Part shown: positions 46,145 through 56,469 of the stretch, one piece after another
Layout: every line of letters begins with the position of its first letter
How positions within the stretch are numbered: position 1 is the stretch's first letter
Assembly (NCBI RefSeq): GCF_003316765.1
Contig: NZ_NIJF01000116.1
Span: 186,001-250,000, forward strand
Reading direction: 5' to 3'
Length of the DNA stretch: 64,000 bases
DNA from: Bacillus sp. P14.5
Lineage (GTDB): Bacteria; Bacillota; Bacilli; Bacillales; Bacillaceae_B
The notes under the pieces: model-generated
Told to the model about the DNA's origin: nothing
What the model saw: only the letters and a program-made list of their open reading frames with translations
Database searches by the model: none
Translations under genes and position numbers: made by a program

Positions 46145-46267
46145 GTGAGAATGAGCATTGCGCTCCTTCAGAAACTAACCAGTCTGAGAAGGGACAGGGT
46201 GCTGCCTGCTTTCACCCCGCCAGAAGGTATATTGTATTGGCGGGAAAAATCAGGAATCTTTTATTAG
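46145..46267 (+). CDS. Possible 40-residue protein between two glycosyltransferase genes
   Basis: GTG start with GGAGGTG seven bases upstream, one of the strongest ribosome-binding sites in the area. The frame MRMSIALLQKLTSLRRDRVL to SGIFY is short and without a known motif. It could be a real small protein or a leader that couples translation; the ribosome site is the only support. Confidence 0.4.
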   Translation: MRMSIALLQKLTSLRRDRVLPAFTPPEGILYWREKSGIFY

Positions 46268-46310
46268 GGATAGTTTAATATCCGTACCGCTCAACAAGAG
46301 GAGTGACATC

Positions 46311-47543
46311 ATGAAAATATTATTGGCAACGGTATATCCGCTTCCCGGCGGCGGGGGCATATGGTCCTTTGTTTCCAATCTGCGTAATAGCCTGGAGCGG
46401 AATGGACATACGGTGGACATCTTAAGTACGGATGAAAAGAATACAAAAGTGAAGATATTGAACAGCGGCGTGGAGGTGAAGTTTGACACTCATCAGGATG
46501 CGGTCAACCACAAACTGCAAACAGCATTACCTGACATTCCACAGGCTTCTTTTAAATACTTCTGGGAAAAACACCGGTCCTTGTTTGAGGCTGCAGTTTC
46601 AGAAATTTCAATGGAGGCGTATGACATTATCCATGCGCAGGATATTACAGCTGCCCTCGCCATCAGCGCTATTAAGCCTCCGTCCGTTCCATTGGTCACT
46701 TCAGTGAACGGATACTTGGGCGGTGAAATTTTCTTCGAGTGGAAATTTCAAAACCCTGGCAAAACGGATGAACAGATCTGGAGCATGCCCGAGTTACTAT
46801 ACTCCCAGGAAATCGAACGCCTCGGCTGCCAAGCAAGTGACAAGATCCACGCTGCTTCAGAATGGCTGACGAAGGTGCTTGCAGGAAAGTATGGCGTTCC
46901 CCTCTCAAAAATCAGCACCTTCCCCTATGGAGTAGATATAGGTAAGCTGCAAAAGAAAGGAGCAGCCGCCCCTGTTAAAAAAGAAGGAGGAAAAAAGATC
47001 ATCCTCTGTATGGGGAGGCTGGTATACCTTAAAGGGATTCACCATTTAATCAGCGCACTGCCTCACCTGCAAAAGGAAAGAAATGACTGGGAATGCTGGA
47101 TTCTCGGGGAAGGAGACATGAAGGAAACCCTCAAGAAGCAGTGTGAAGAACTTGGGGTTCGGAATTCTGTGAAATTTAAAGGGTATGTGAAAGACGCAGT
47201 GCCCATCTTACAGCAAGCAGATATACTTGTTCATCCAAGTCTTCAGGAAACGCTCCCGCATACTGTCATTGAAGCGCAGCTTGCCGGGATCCCGGTCATT
47301 GTCAGCGACGCCTCAGCCATGCCCGAGATGGTCATTCACGGAGAAACAGGTCTTGTCTTTCCTCATGGAAACAGCCATGCTCTGTACACACAGATATCAA
47401 CTCTCCTGAAAGCCCCGAAAATGAGGGAGGAGATAAGCATTAAAGCATTAAATAGAGGAAGACAAAATTGGGATTTAGACAGGATGACCCTCAACATGGA
47501 GAAGTTTTACCGGGATGCCATCCAGGAGAAAAAAGGAAGCTGA
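46311..47543 (+). CDS. Family 4 glycosyltransferase
   Basis: A 410-residue GT-B enzyme. It starts MKILLATVYPLPGGGGIWSF, the Gly-rich acceptor-side loop; CMGRLVYLKGIHHLISALPHL opens the donor half, and HPSLQETLPHTVIEAQLAGIP contains the E-x7-E nucleotide-sugar motif. Middle insertions include DIIHAQDITAALAIS. AGGAGTG precedes the ATG. No signal for which sugar is used. Followed by a repeat-rich stretch, so it ends the transcription unit. Confidence 0.93.
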   Translation: MKILLATVYPLPGGGGIWSFVSNLRNSLERNGHTVDILSTDEKNTKVKILNSGVEVKFDTHQDAVNHKLQTALPDIPQASFKYFWEKHRSLFEAAVSEISMEAYDIIHAQDITAALAISAIKPPSVPLVTSVNGYLGGEIFFEWKFQNPGKTDEQIWSMPELLYSQEIERLGCQASDKIHAASEWLTKVLAGKYGVPLSKISTFPYGVDIGKLQKKGAAAPVKKEGGKKIILCMGRLVYLKGIHHLISALPHLQKERNDWECWILGEGDMKETLKKQCEELGVRNSVKFKGYVKDAVPILQQADILVHPSLQETLPHTVIEAQLAGIPVIVSDASAMPEMVIHGETGLVFPHGNSHALYTQISTLLKAPKMREEISIKALNRGRQNWDLDRMTLNMEKFYRDAIQEKKGS

Positions 47544-47807
47544 GTGAAGCCTCAAGCAAGGTTCACAGGGGCAGGCACTCACAAGGGTGAAAGCCCCTGA
47601 TTTGTTTAATATTAAAAAAGTTGTTTCATCCACTGCAGCTTGATGATCGCATTCAAAGTCATATCAACGGAAAACCAACCCCCGTTAGCTCCGATGCTGT
47701 GAAAAGCACTTTTATTAAATTTGTACAAGAGCTGCCTCTTTTATTAAGACCCTTTTCTATGAGATTATTGCTTTTTAATACTATTTTATCTTCCTCCCCT
47801 TTTTCCT

Positions 47808-47920
47808 GGAAGGATTGGAGCGGAAGGAGTGCGACCTCCTGCGGGAGTAGCGGGACAGGTGAGAACCCGCAGGCGAAGCCGAGGAGGCTCAACGCCCGCC
47901 TGGAGCGGAAATCCATTACT
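47808..47920. repeat. GC-rich dispersed element, copy R5
   Basis: GGATTGGAGCGGAAGGAGTGCGACCTCCTGCGG... GAACCCGCAGGCGAAGCCGAGGAGGCTCAACGCCCGCC, then directly TGGAGCGGAAATCC. The GCGGAGTCGT block present in other copies is missing, a deletion next to the right arm. Confidence 0.85.
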
Positions 47921-48080
47921 ATTAATAGACAGAATCTTTGTGAAAAAGATTTTATTAATTAGAAAGTTTTACAAGAGGCATCTTTACCCGAAACAGTTTA
48001 ATGTTTAGGCCAAGTAGATTATAATAGTAGATTGTGAGCTTTATTTAAGGTACGAAAGAGAGCATCAGGAGGTACGACTT

Positions 48081-49127
48081 ATGAAAACAATCGGCCGGAA
48101 CGATCCGTGTGAATGCGGAAGCGGTAAAAAGTATAAAAAATGCTGTGGAAATCAGTCAGCTGTCAATATTGATGATTTGGTCCTTGGGGAACTTGAGATT
48201 CTGCAGGCCCAGGCTTATGACTATATTGCCGTACATAAAAGTGATGAACTTGAAAATGATTACCATCGTTATTTCTCCGAGATGACGATGATGAATAAAG
48301 ACCAGGAAATTTATGAGATGGCGTTCTTAAGCTGGTACGGTGTGACGAAAAAGCTTGAAGAAGGACAGTCGCTTATAGAAATGTTTGTGGAGAAACAGGG
48401 CAAGGCTGTCGGAAGGCCGCAAACGCTGGAAAGCCTGGAAGAGTGGAAATCCCCGCGTCTTGCGGCTGGGATTGTGACATCCGCAAAGGGCTCGGAGCTT
48501 GTGATTCAGGATACCGTTGAAGGTGAGACATTCAATGTTGAAGGAGCCAACCCGGAAATCGTCGAAGGCTGCTTCTTTATCGGAATCCTTCTGCAAAACG
48601 GAATCAGTTATCTTCCGTTTGCACAGTACTTTGTGTATCCGGGGATTGCTGAGACTTGTAAAGATGCAATGGTTGAAAAAATGAGAAAAGCCGGCAGGGA
48701 TTCTGTGGAAGAATATCTCGCTTCGGATTATCTTTATCTCGCCGATCATTGTTTCGACCTTTTCACCGGACGAGGAAAAGGTGTTTCTGAGGAGACGGAA
48801 GCTGTGAAGGAAGAGAAGGAGAACATTGATAATCCTGCTTATGCAGAGGCGATCGACTCCATGAAAGCTTTCTTGACGGAACAGGCAGAATCCTCTTTCA
48901 GCATTGAAAAAGCTGCTAAGCTTCTGACTCAATACTTCGAGAGCGAAACTCCGAAGATCCGCAACCCGCAAATCTATTCAGCTTCAATAGTGGAAGTCAT
49001 CAAGGCTGATACAGAATTGAAAAAAGATTATTTGCAGAAAGACCTGGCCGAAGCGTTCGGCGTATCCGCCAACAGCATTTCCAGACGTGCGAAGGAAATG
49101 AAGAAAATTTTGCTGACCGCAGTTTAA
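48081..49127 (+). CDS. SEC-C zinc-motif protein, function unknown
   Basis: A 348-residue protein starting [20 protein letters not shown], the SEC-C zinc-binding motif also found at the end of SecA. The rest is helical and acidic. A C-terminal region with [22 protein letters not shown] resembles a helix-turn-helix, which suggests nucleic-acid binding. GAGGTACGACTT precedes the ATG. SEC-C domains contact ribosomes and SecB; this stand-alone protein lies 2 kb before secA but is in its own unit. Its role is not established. Confidence 0.85.
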   Translation: MKTIGRNDPCECGSGKKYKKCCGNQSAVNIDDLVLGELEILQAQAYDYIAVHKSDELENDYHRYFSEMTMMNKDQEIYEMAFLSWYGVTKKLEEGQSLIEMFVEKQGKAVGRPQTLESLEEWKSPRLAAGIVTSAKGSELVIQDTVEGETFNVEGANPEIVEGCFFIGILLQNGISYLPFAQYFVYPGIAETCKDAMVEKMRKAGRDSVEEYLASDYLYLADHCFDLFTGRGKGVSEETEAVKEEKENIDNPAYAEAIDSMKAFLTEQAESSFSIEKAAKLLTQYFESETPKIRNPQIYSASIVEVIKADTELKKDYLQKDLAEAFGVSANSISRRAKEMKKILLTAV

Positions 49128-49140
49128 TGCGTCACCAAGT

Positions 49141-49215
49141 AAAGAGGGGCAGTCCCTATTAGTGCTTTAGAGCATTAAAAGGGACTGTCCCTCTTTGTGC
49201 TTTAAAGGGTTAAAG
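49141..49215. repeat. GGGACTGTCCC-family palindromic repeat, double copy 4
   Basis: GGGGCAGTCCCTATTAGTGCTTTAGAGCATTAAAA directly followed by GGGACTGTCCCTCTTTGTGCTTTAAAGGGTTAAAG: two head-to-tail copies of the same unit. Confidence 0.75.
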
Positions 49216-49236
49216 TGTCTTTCTCCAGACGCATTG

Positions 49237-49263
49237 TAAAGATTTTATTAAGAGAGTCGATAT
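49237..49263 (+). promoter_or_regulatory. SigD promoter of the second chemoreceptor gene
   Basis: TAAA, 15 bases, then GTCGATAT, one mismatch from consensus and 46 bases before the start codon. Confidence 0.82.
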
Positions 49264-49308
49264 ATATGGAGAGTCATTATTTTACATTTTGGAAGAAAGA
49301 AGGAATTA

Positions 49309-50781
49309 TTGATGAATGCAGTAGAGCAGCTTAGATTAGGCGATGTGAAAAAGAAGAATTTACTTATGTTTATCACGTTTTTGATTTCTCTGGTTGCAGC
49401 CGGTACTTCTTCGGCGGTATCCGGTGAATTTTCTAAGACCCTATTATACTTAACAGAATCAATTGTTTTCACACTCATATTTGTTGCAGTTCAACTTGTA
49501 ATGAAGAAGTACAGGCTTTTTCCTTTGGTAAGCATCATAGTCATTCAGGCCTTTACGTTCTCGGCACTATTCATCCTGTCACCAACTTGGGATATCATCC
49601 CGATTTTATTTGTGATTGCACTGATTTCGGCACTGCACTTTAGCAAGCTTGTCTTTGGCATAGGGTATCTGTTGGGTTTGGTCATTCTGGTTACCAACTT
49701 GGCACTAATTGAAAAAAAGCCCTTAATGGAGACTTTCATCCCTACATCTATTTTGGCGTATGTATTGAGCGGTGTGATTATGGGAGTGATGATTTTCCTA
49801 AACGCAAAGCAGGACCAAAAGCTGCAGGAAATGATGCTGACAGCCGAAGAAGAGGCTGAAAGGCAAAGAGAACTCAAACTGAATCTTGAAGAAAAGGTAA
49901 GCGGAATCATTGGAGATTTATCGGCGGTGAACCAGCAGGTACAGACAAATCTGGCTTCACAGGAAGAGATGAAAACAGCCATCAGCGAAGTTGCTTCCGG
50001 GAGTCAGGTCCAAACTGAGCAAATTACGGATATTACCGACAATGCCCTCAATACGAAAAGCTCTATGGATCATTTATTCTCTGTTTCAACCCAGCTCCAA
50101 GAAGAAACGGACAAAGCAAATCAGCAGATCACAGAAAGTGAAGAGAAAGCCAGTGAGTTGAACGAAGATACCCAGGAGCTTGCTGTATTGGTAAAAGAAT
50201 TAAACCAAACGTTCTCCGTCCTGACAGAAACAATCAAGGAAACCAATACGTTTACAGGCACGATCAAAGAAATAACCGATCAGACTAATCTTCTTGCTCT
50301 CAATGCATCCATCGAAGCCGCACGTGCAGGCGAAGCGGGGAAAGGCTTTGCCGTAGTGGCTGAAGAAATCCGAAAGCTCGCTGAGATGAGCAGCCGGACA
50401 ACAGACCGAATCAACGATAATTTGGTGAAGCTGAACCAAAACAATGATGAAGCACTGCTGAAAGTTAAAACAAGCAGTGAGTTCATCACCAAAGGCATTC
50501 AGTCAACCAAGCACGTGACCAATTCATTCGGCCAGACATCTTTAGTTTTCACCAACCTGCAAGAGCATGTGAGAACACTTCTTCAACTGGCAGAAGAAGT
50601 CGGCAGACAATCTGAAAAGACGCAAGGATCCACAGCTGAATTGGCAGCAATCATTGAACAATCTTCGGCCAGCCTTGAAGAAATGAGTGCTACCGTCGAA
50701 AGCTTAACAAACGATAACCATTCCATTGCTGAATTAATGGGTGAAACAAGCGAAAAAGCCAATTCCATCTTAAATACCTAA
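49309..50781 (+). CDS. Methyl-accepting chemotaxis protein with a six-helix membrane sensor
   Basis: A 490-residue receptor without the usual extracytoplasmic sensor or HAMP. About six hydrophobic helices (residues ~15-170) lead directly into a coiled coil and the signalling tip [30 protein letters not shown]. It likely senses changes in the membrane, such as energy or a membrane ligand. The upstream SigD promoter puts it in the motility regulon. It has ~20 residues before TM1 and standard methylation-site helices. A possible alternative start is not needed. Confidence 0.92.
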   Translation: MMNAVEQLRLGDVKKKNLLMFITFLISLVAAGTSSAVSGEFSKTLLYLTESIVFTLIFVAVQLVMKKYRLFPLVSIIVIQAFTFSALFILSPTWDIIPILFVIALISALHFSKLVFGIGYLLGLVILVTNLALIEKKPLMETFIPTSILAYVLSGVIMGVMIFLNAKQDQKLQEMMLTAEEEAERQRELKLNLEEKVSGIIGDLSAVNQQVQTNLASQEEMKTAISEVASGSQVQTEQITDITDNALNTKSSMDHLFSVSTQLQEETDKANQQITESEEKASELNEDTQELAVLVKELNQTFSVLTETIKETNTFTGTIKEITDQTNLLALNASIEAARAGEAGKGFAVVAEEIRKLAEMSSRTTDRINDNLVKLNQNNDEALLKVKTSSEFITKGIQSTKHVTNSFGQTSLVFTNLQEHVRTLLQLAEEVGRQSEKTQGSTAELAAIIEQSSASLEEMSATVESLTNDNHSIAELMGETSEKANSILNT

Positions 50782-50793
50782 AGTCTATATCCA

Positions 50794-50828
50794 GAGTGGC
50801 CTGCGCAACTGATGCAAGCCACTCTTTT
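50794..50828 (+). terminator. Terminator after the second chemoreceptor gene
   Basis: GAGTGGC, 17-base loop, GCCACTC, then TTTT. Confidence 0.75.
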
Positions 50829-50844
50829 AATGTTTGAGCTCTGT

Positions 50845-50895
50845 TGCTTTAAAGCGCTGAAAGGGACTGTCCTTCTTCGTGCTTTAAAGTGCTAA
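50845..50895. repeat. GGGACTGTCCC-family palindromic repeat, copy 5
   Basis: GCTTTAAAGCGCTGAAAGGGACTGTCCTTCTTCGTGCTTTAAAGTGCTAAA; the two GCTTTAAAGNGCT halves flank the GGGACTGTCC core. Confidence 0.7.
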
Positions 50896-51128
50896 ATCGG
50901 AGGCCTTTGCCGGTTGTTGTCACTCTTTGACGATAGTGGTAATATTAATAGGGAATATTGCGTTTTTTTAAAAGAGGATTTTGCTTTTAAATAGAGAAGA
51001 TTAATTAGTGTATATTGATCTTGTTTGCGAAGGCAGATGCTCTGCCTGTATATATGAAGGATAATTCAATGGCTGCAAAATTGGGCAGCTTTTTACAATA
51101 CTATTTCGACTAGAAGGAGCGCTCATAG

Positions 51129-53647
51129 ATGATTGGAATTTTAAATAAAGTGTTCGATCCCAACAAACGCGAGCTGAAGAAGCTTGAGAAGTATGCAGAC
51201 CAGGTTGAAGCCCTTGGTCCGGATATGGCCAAGCTATCTGATGACGGCATCCGCCAGAAAACGGAGGAATTCAAGAAACGCTATCAGGATGGCGAACCCC
51301 TGGATAGTCTGCTTGTCGAGGCGTTTGCTGTTGTCCGGGAAGCGGCTAAGCGCGTCCTTGGTCTATATCCATACCGCGTTCAGCTCATGGGTGGTGCTTC
51401 CCTTCATGAGGGTAACATCTCCGAGATGAAAACAGGTGAAGGTAAAACATTGACATCCACCATGCCGGTCTACCTCAACGCTCTGACAGGCAAAGGGGTC
51501 CACGTTGTTACCGTCAATGAATATCTGGCCAGCCGTGACGCCGAAGAAATGGGAAAGTTATATAACTTCCTGGGTCTCACTGTAGGCCTGAATCTGAACT
51601 CCTTGTCGAAAGAAGAGAAGCGTGAAGCTTATGAAGCAGATGTCACGTACAGCACAAACAATGAGCTCGGCTTTGACTATCTGCGAGATAATATGGTTCT
51701 TTATAAAAATCAAATGGTGCAGCGCCCGCTTCACTTTGCCGTCATTGATGAAGTGGATTCCATCCTGATCGATGAAGCACGTACACCGCTGATCATCTCA
51801 GGACAGGCACAAAAATCGACACAGCTCTATATGCAGGCGAATGCGGTTGTACGTCTGCTGAGCAAAGACACAGATTTTACTTATGATGAAAAACAAAAGG
51901 TGTTCAGTTGACAGAAGAAGGGATCACGAAGGTCGAAAAAGCCTTCAATATCGAAAACCTCTTCGATTTGTCCCATGTCACATTGAACCACCATATCCTC
52001 CAAGGATTAAAAGCACATGTCAGTATGCACAAGGATGTTGACTATGTAGTCCAGGACGATGAAATCGTTATTGTCGATTCCTTCACCGGCCGTCTAATGA
52101 AGGGCCGCCGTTACAGTGACGGTCTTCACCAGGCGATTGAAGCCAAGGAAGGCGTAGAGATCCAAAACGAAAGCATGACAATGGCAACAATCACGTTCCA
52201 GAACTTCTTCCGTATGTATGAAAAGCTTTCCGGCATGACCGGTACAGCCAAAACGGAAGAAGAAGAATTCCGAAACATCTATAACATGAATGTTGTCGTG
52301 ATTCCAACGAACAAACCGATTGCCCGTGATGACCGCGCAGATTTGATTTATGCGTCCATGGAAGGCAAGTACCGCGCAGTGGTGGAAGAAATCGCTGAAC
52401 GCTATCACAAAGGCCAGCCGGTGCTGGTCGGTACGGTTGCGGTTGAAACATCCGAATTAATCTCCAGGCTTTTGACGAAAAAAGGAGTACGCCATAACGT
52501 ATTGAACGCGAAAAACCATGAACGCGAAGCGGAAATCATTTTGGAAGCAGGTCAACGCGGTTCGGTGACCATCGCGACGAACATGGCCGGCCGTGGTACG
52601 GATATCAAGCTGGGAGAGGGTGTCATCGACCTTGGCGGATTAGCCGTCATTGGTACAGAACGCCATGAATCCCGCCGTATCGATAACCAGCTTCGCGGAC
52701 GTTCCGGACGTCAAGGCGACCCGGGTGTGACGCAGTTCTATCTTTCTATGGAAGATGAATTGATGCGCCGCTTTGGTTCAGATAATATGAAATCCATGAT
52801 GGAACGATTGGGCATGGCAGATGACCAGCCAATCCAGAGCAAGATGGTCAGCAGAGCCGTCGAGTCTGCACAGAAACGTGTCGAGGGTAACAACTTCGAT
52901 GCCCGTAAACAGCTTCTTTCTTATGATGATGTTCTTCGCCAGCAGCGCGAGATCATCTACAAACAGCGTTTTGAAGTTCTGGACTCCGAAAACCTTCGCG
53001 GAATCGTCGAGTCCATGATCAAATCGGTCATTGCCCGCTCAGTGGAGGCACACGCACCGATCATCGAAGAGGAAGAAAAGTGGAACCTCAAAGGAATGGT
53101 TGATTACATTAATGCAACTCTCCTGCAAGAAGGTGACATTACCGAAGCAGACTTGAAAGGCAAAGAGCCTGAAGCAATGATCGAAATGATATACGCTAAG
53201 GTTCAAGAACGATACAACCAAAAAGAAGAAGAACTGACATCAGAGCAAATGCGCGAGTTTGAAAAAGTTGTCCTTCTTCGCGCCGTTGATACTAAATGGA
53301 TCGACCATATTGATGCAATGGATCACCTCCGTCAGGGTATCCACCTGCGTGCCTATGGACAGACAGATCCTCTTCGCGAGTACCAGCATGAAGGATTCGC
53401 GATGTTCGAAAACATGGTGGTTGCCATCGAAGAAGATGCTGCCCGCTATGTGATGAAAGCAGAAATCCGCAACAACCTTCAGCGCCAGGAAGTCGCGAAA
53501 GGCCAGGCCGTCAATCCAAAAGAGGATACGAGCGGAAAAACCAAGAAGAAACAGCCTGTACGCAAAGCAGAAGATATCGGCCGAAATGACCCATGTCCTT
53601 GCGGCAGCGGCCAGAAATATAAAAACTGTCATGGGAAAGTAGAGTAG
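51129..53647 (+). CDS. secA: Preprotein translocase ATPase SecA (apparent one-base deletion)
   Basis: The motor of Sec export, ~839 residues, close to the B. subtilis length. It shows [23 protein letters not shown] (Walker A region), [13 protein letters not shown], the preprotein-crosslinking domain, [24 protein letters not shown] and the C-terminal zinc SEC-C motif [13 protein letters not shown]. The frame breaks at an A5 run (51889-51893): one more A restores [13 protein letters not shown], the normal family sequence. Because secA is essential, this must be an error in the data. AAGGAGCG precedes the ATG. Confidence 0.97.
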
Positions 53648-53876
53648 TTTTTATTCATTTAGCTTGCTGAATTTTTGCTCAAGTGATGATGAGGATTTCC
53701 TCACGCTTGTTATGATGAGTGAGTTCCTGTCTAATTTACCTCATATTAATTCACTCTAGATGAGAATAAGAATAGTAGATTGTTGCGGAAGTGAGAAATT
53801 CGAGTACTTCGTTATAAAAGATGTGATTTGAGGAAAGTTTTATAAAATTCATTCTCACTACATTTCTTTATATATG

Positions 53877-53920
53877 ACGGATTGAAGCGGAGTCGGACGC
53901 CTGTAGCGGAAACCCACTGG
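53877..53920. repeat. GC-rich dispersed element, truncated copy R6
   Basis: GGATTGAAGCGGAGTCGGACGCCTGTAGCGGAAACCC: only the two outer arms with the centre deleted, in the same orientation as R3. Confidence 0.7.
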
Positions 53921-53954
53921 TTTACTAACTAGAATAATACGTACGTTAATAACG

Positions 53955-54005
53955 AAAAAAACTACCTGATGCCCTTATAGCTAAAAGAGTGTCAGGTAGT
54001 TTTTT
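53955..54005. terminator. Bidirectional terminator between secA and prfB
   Basis: AAAAAAACTACCTGA and TCAGGTAGTTTTTT pair, enclosing a 23-base loop. Confidence 0.78.
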
Positions 54006-54095
54006 GCAGAAAGAACAACCATGAAACTTTGCTAATACTATGAAATAAACGTTATAATTAAACTTATGCTTACTAATTAAACAGAGGTGAATTTG

Positions 54096-55197
54096 ATGGA
54101 ACTTTTTGAAGTGAAATCACAATTGGAAAATACAGCTAGGAAACTTGCGGACTTCAGGGGGTCTCTTTGACCTCGAGAACAAAGAAGCACGCATAGCTGA
54201 ACTGGATGAAGTCATGCTCCAGCCTGACTTTTGGAATGACCAGCAGTCAGCACAGGGAGTCATCAATGAAGCGAACGGATTGAAAGAGCTTGTCAATGAA
54301 TATAGAGACATGCAGGAGATGCAGGAAAATCTTGAAGTGACGCTGGAACTTGTCAAGGAAGAAAACGATGCAGAGCTTCAGGAAGAGCTGGTAGAAGAGA
54401 CAATGGATTTAAACAAACGTTTGAATGAATATGAACTTCAGCTTCTGCTGAGCGAACAGCATGACAAAAACAACGCAATCCTCGAGCTTCACCCAGGTGC
54501 AGGCGGAACGGAATCGCAGGATTGGGGCTCCATGCTGCTGCGTATGTATCAGCGCTGGGCTGAGAAAAAAGGATTCAAGGTGGAGACGCTTGATTACCTT
54601 CCTGGAGATGAAGCGGGAATCAAAAGTGTTACCCTGCTGATCAAGGGCCATAATGCTTACGGATATCTGAAAGCTGAAAAAGGGGTTCACCGTCTTGTCA
54701 GGATTTCACCATTCGATTCATCTGGACGCCGCCATACTTCATTCGTTTCTTGTGAAGTGATGCCGGAATTCAATGAAGAAATCGAAATTGAAATCCGTAC
54801 CGAGGATCTGAAAATTGATACGTACCGTGCGAGCGGTGCCGGCGGACAGCATATCAATACAACTGACTCGGCTGTGCGTATCACTCACCAGCCGACAGGA
54901 GTAGTCGTGACTTGCCAATCTGAACGGTCCCAGATCAAGAACCGTGAGCAGGCAATGAAAATGCTGAAAGCGAAGCTCTATCAGAGACGGATTGAAGAGC
55001 AGGAGCAGGAGATGCTGGAAATCCGAGGAGAACAAAAAGAAATCGGCTGGGGAAGCCAGATCCGTTCGTACGTATTCCATCCTTACTCTATGGTCAAGGA
55101 TCACAGGACCAATACAGAGGTGGGGAACGTGCAGGCGGTCATGGACGGAGACATCAACAGCTTTATCGATGCTTATCTTCGTTCCCGCATTAATTAA
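54096..55197 (+). CDS. prfB: Peptide chain release factor 2 with programmed +1 frameshift
   Basis: RF2 recognises UGA/UAA. The short first frame (24 codons, from [16 protein letters not shown]) ends at an in-frame UGA at 54168-54170, preceded by AGGGGG and CTT. This AGGGGG-TCT-CTT-TGAC arrangement is the classic prfB slippage site, where ribosomes shift +1 when RF2 is scarce. After the shift the protein continues [14 protein letters not shown] and carries GGQ in [18 protein letters not shown], plus the SPF-type anticodon loop region. About 367 residues after the shift. This one is natural and unlike the A/T-run breaks elsewhere. Confidence 0.97.
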
Positions 55198-55210
55198 ATA
55201 ACATATTAAA

Positions 55211-55239
55211 GCCTTCCTTATAATAAGGAAGGTTTTTTT
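55211..55239 (+). terminator. Intrinsic terminator after prfB
   Basis: GCCTTCCTTAT and ATAAGGAAGG pair, followed by TTTTTTT. Confidence 0.9.
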
Positions 55240-55260
55240 CGTGAATATAATCCTTTACCT

Positions 55261-55310
55261 CGCTAAAAGGGACAGTCCCTCTTTACGCGGTGGTGCATTA
55301 ACACGTTAAA
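55261..55310. repeat. GGGACTGTCCC-family repeat, copy 6
   Basis: AAAAGGGACAGTCCCTCTTTACGCGG... GCATTAACACGTTAAAG: the core palindrome is GGGACAGTCCC, a one-base variant. Confidence 0.65.
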
Positions 55311-55410
55311 GTGGCAATATTTACAGCCCCCATCCCTCATGCTATACTCTCAAAGGCTGAATCATAAATCGGCAAAAGTTCACACCTGTTTCAAAATCGA
55401 TAGATCCCTT

Positions 55411-55466
55411 TAATCCTTTAAAGCAAAAAAGGGACAACCCCTATTCGTGCTTTAAAGTACTAAAGC
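55411..55466. repeat. GGGACTGTCCC-family repeat, copy 7
   Basis: CTTTAATCCTTTAAAGCAAAAAAGGGACAACCCC... GTGCTTTAAAGTACTAAAG: degenerate core, intact GCTTTAAAG flank. Confidence 0.6.
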
Positions 55467-55537
55467 GTTATCAATAATAGTGAATCTGGTGTTGTTGGCT
55501 ATACTAACTATTACTACATCAAAGGAGAATGACTGAG

Positions 55538-56413
55538 ATGGGAAAGAAGGAAAGAAGACGCCGCGGGAATACTTATAATCCCGGGCTAGAGAAGTTTTTG
55601 GAATATGTCTATGTACTCGTTGGATCGGCGATAGTCGGGATTGCCTTCAACGTATTTTTACTCCCGAATGAAGTGGCATCCGGAGGCGTGAGCGGAATTT
55701 CCACCATTACGAAAACGGTCTTTGACTGGAAGCCAGCCTTTGTTCAGTGGGCATTCAACGTTCCTCTGTTCATTGCAGGGTTGATTTTCCTGGGTTTTCA
55801 GTTTGGTTTCAAGACTGCATTGGGAACCATTTTCCTTCCGTTTGTCGTTTATTTGACAGAAGACTGGGAAGCCTGGTCGATGGATCCTCTTCTAGGTGCT
55901 CTTTTCGGAGGTATAGGGGTCGGCCTGGGACTTGGAACAGTTTTTAGAGGAAAAGCTTCCACGGGCGGAACCGATTTGGCTGCTCAGATCATCAACAAAT
56001 ATTCCGGCCTTTCGCTCGGTACGTGTGTGGCCATCATCGATGGAATGATCGTTCTGGCTGCCGCCATAGTTTTCGATATTGAAAGAGGGTTATACGCCCT
56101 GATTGGATTATATGTGACAAGTAAGACCATCGACCTTGTGCAAGTCGGCTTCGGCCGTTCCAAGATGGCGATGATCATCACGAACCGCCAAGAGGAAATC
56201 CGGGAAGGCATCCTGAATAAAATCGACCGTGGTGTGACAAAACTATCTGCATACGGCGGATACACCGATGATGAGCGTCCGATCCTGATGGTTGTGGTCG
56301 ATCAGAGAGAGTTCACAAGATTGAAACAACTGGTCAAAAGCATTGACCCATCTGCGTTCGTCGTCACAATGGATGCTTCAGAGGTCCTCGGGGAGGGTTT
56401 TAAACGGGTGTAA
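55538..56413 (+). CDS. yvjA: YitT/YvjA family membrane protein
   Basis: A 291-residue YitT-family protein: a basic N-terminus, five to six membrane helices (LVGSAIVGIAFNVFLLPNEVASGGVSGIS onwards, EWDPLLGALFGGIGVGLGLGTVFRGKASTGGTDLAA), and a C-terminal cytosolic DUF2179 domain (MIITNRQEEIREGILNKIDRGVT). I start at the ATG ten bases after AAAGGAG rather than the one overlapping it. Order prfB - yvjA - cccB is conserved in Bacillus. Function unknown. Confidence 0.93.
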   Translation: MGKKERRRRGNTYNPGLEKFLEYVYVLVGSAIVGIAFNVFLLPNEVASGGVSGISTITKTVFDWKPAFVQWAFNVPLFIAGLIFLGFQFGFKTALGTIFLPFVVYLTEDWEAWSMDPLLGALFGGIGVGLGLGTVFRGKASTGGTDLAAQIINKYSGLSLGTCVAIIDGMIVLAAAIVFDIERGLYALIGLYVTSKTIDLVQVGFGRSKMAMIITNRQEEIREGILNKIDRGVTKLSAYGGYTDDERPILMVVVDQREFTRLKQLVKSIDPSAFVVTMDASEVLGEGFKRV

Positions 56414-56469
56414 TCCTGGTATAATAAGGAATGAGAGGAAGTACCATTTCTCATTCGGGAGGAATTACA

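Noticed and set aside
48327-48971. 214-codon minus-strand ORF
   Set aside because: Shadow of the SEC-C gene.
51889-51893. secA split into two genes
   Set aside because: One base in an A run restores the family sequence, and secA is essential.
54168-54170. Nonsense mutation in prfB
   Set aside because: It is the conserved programmed frameshift site with its upstream AGGGGG.
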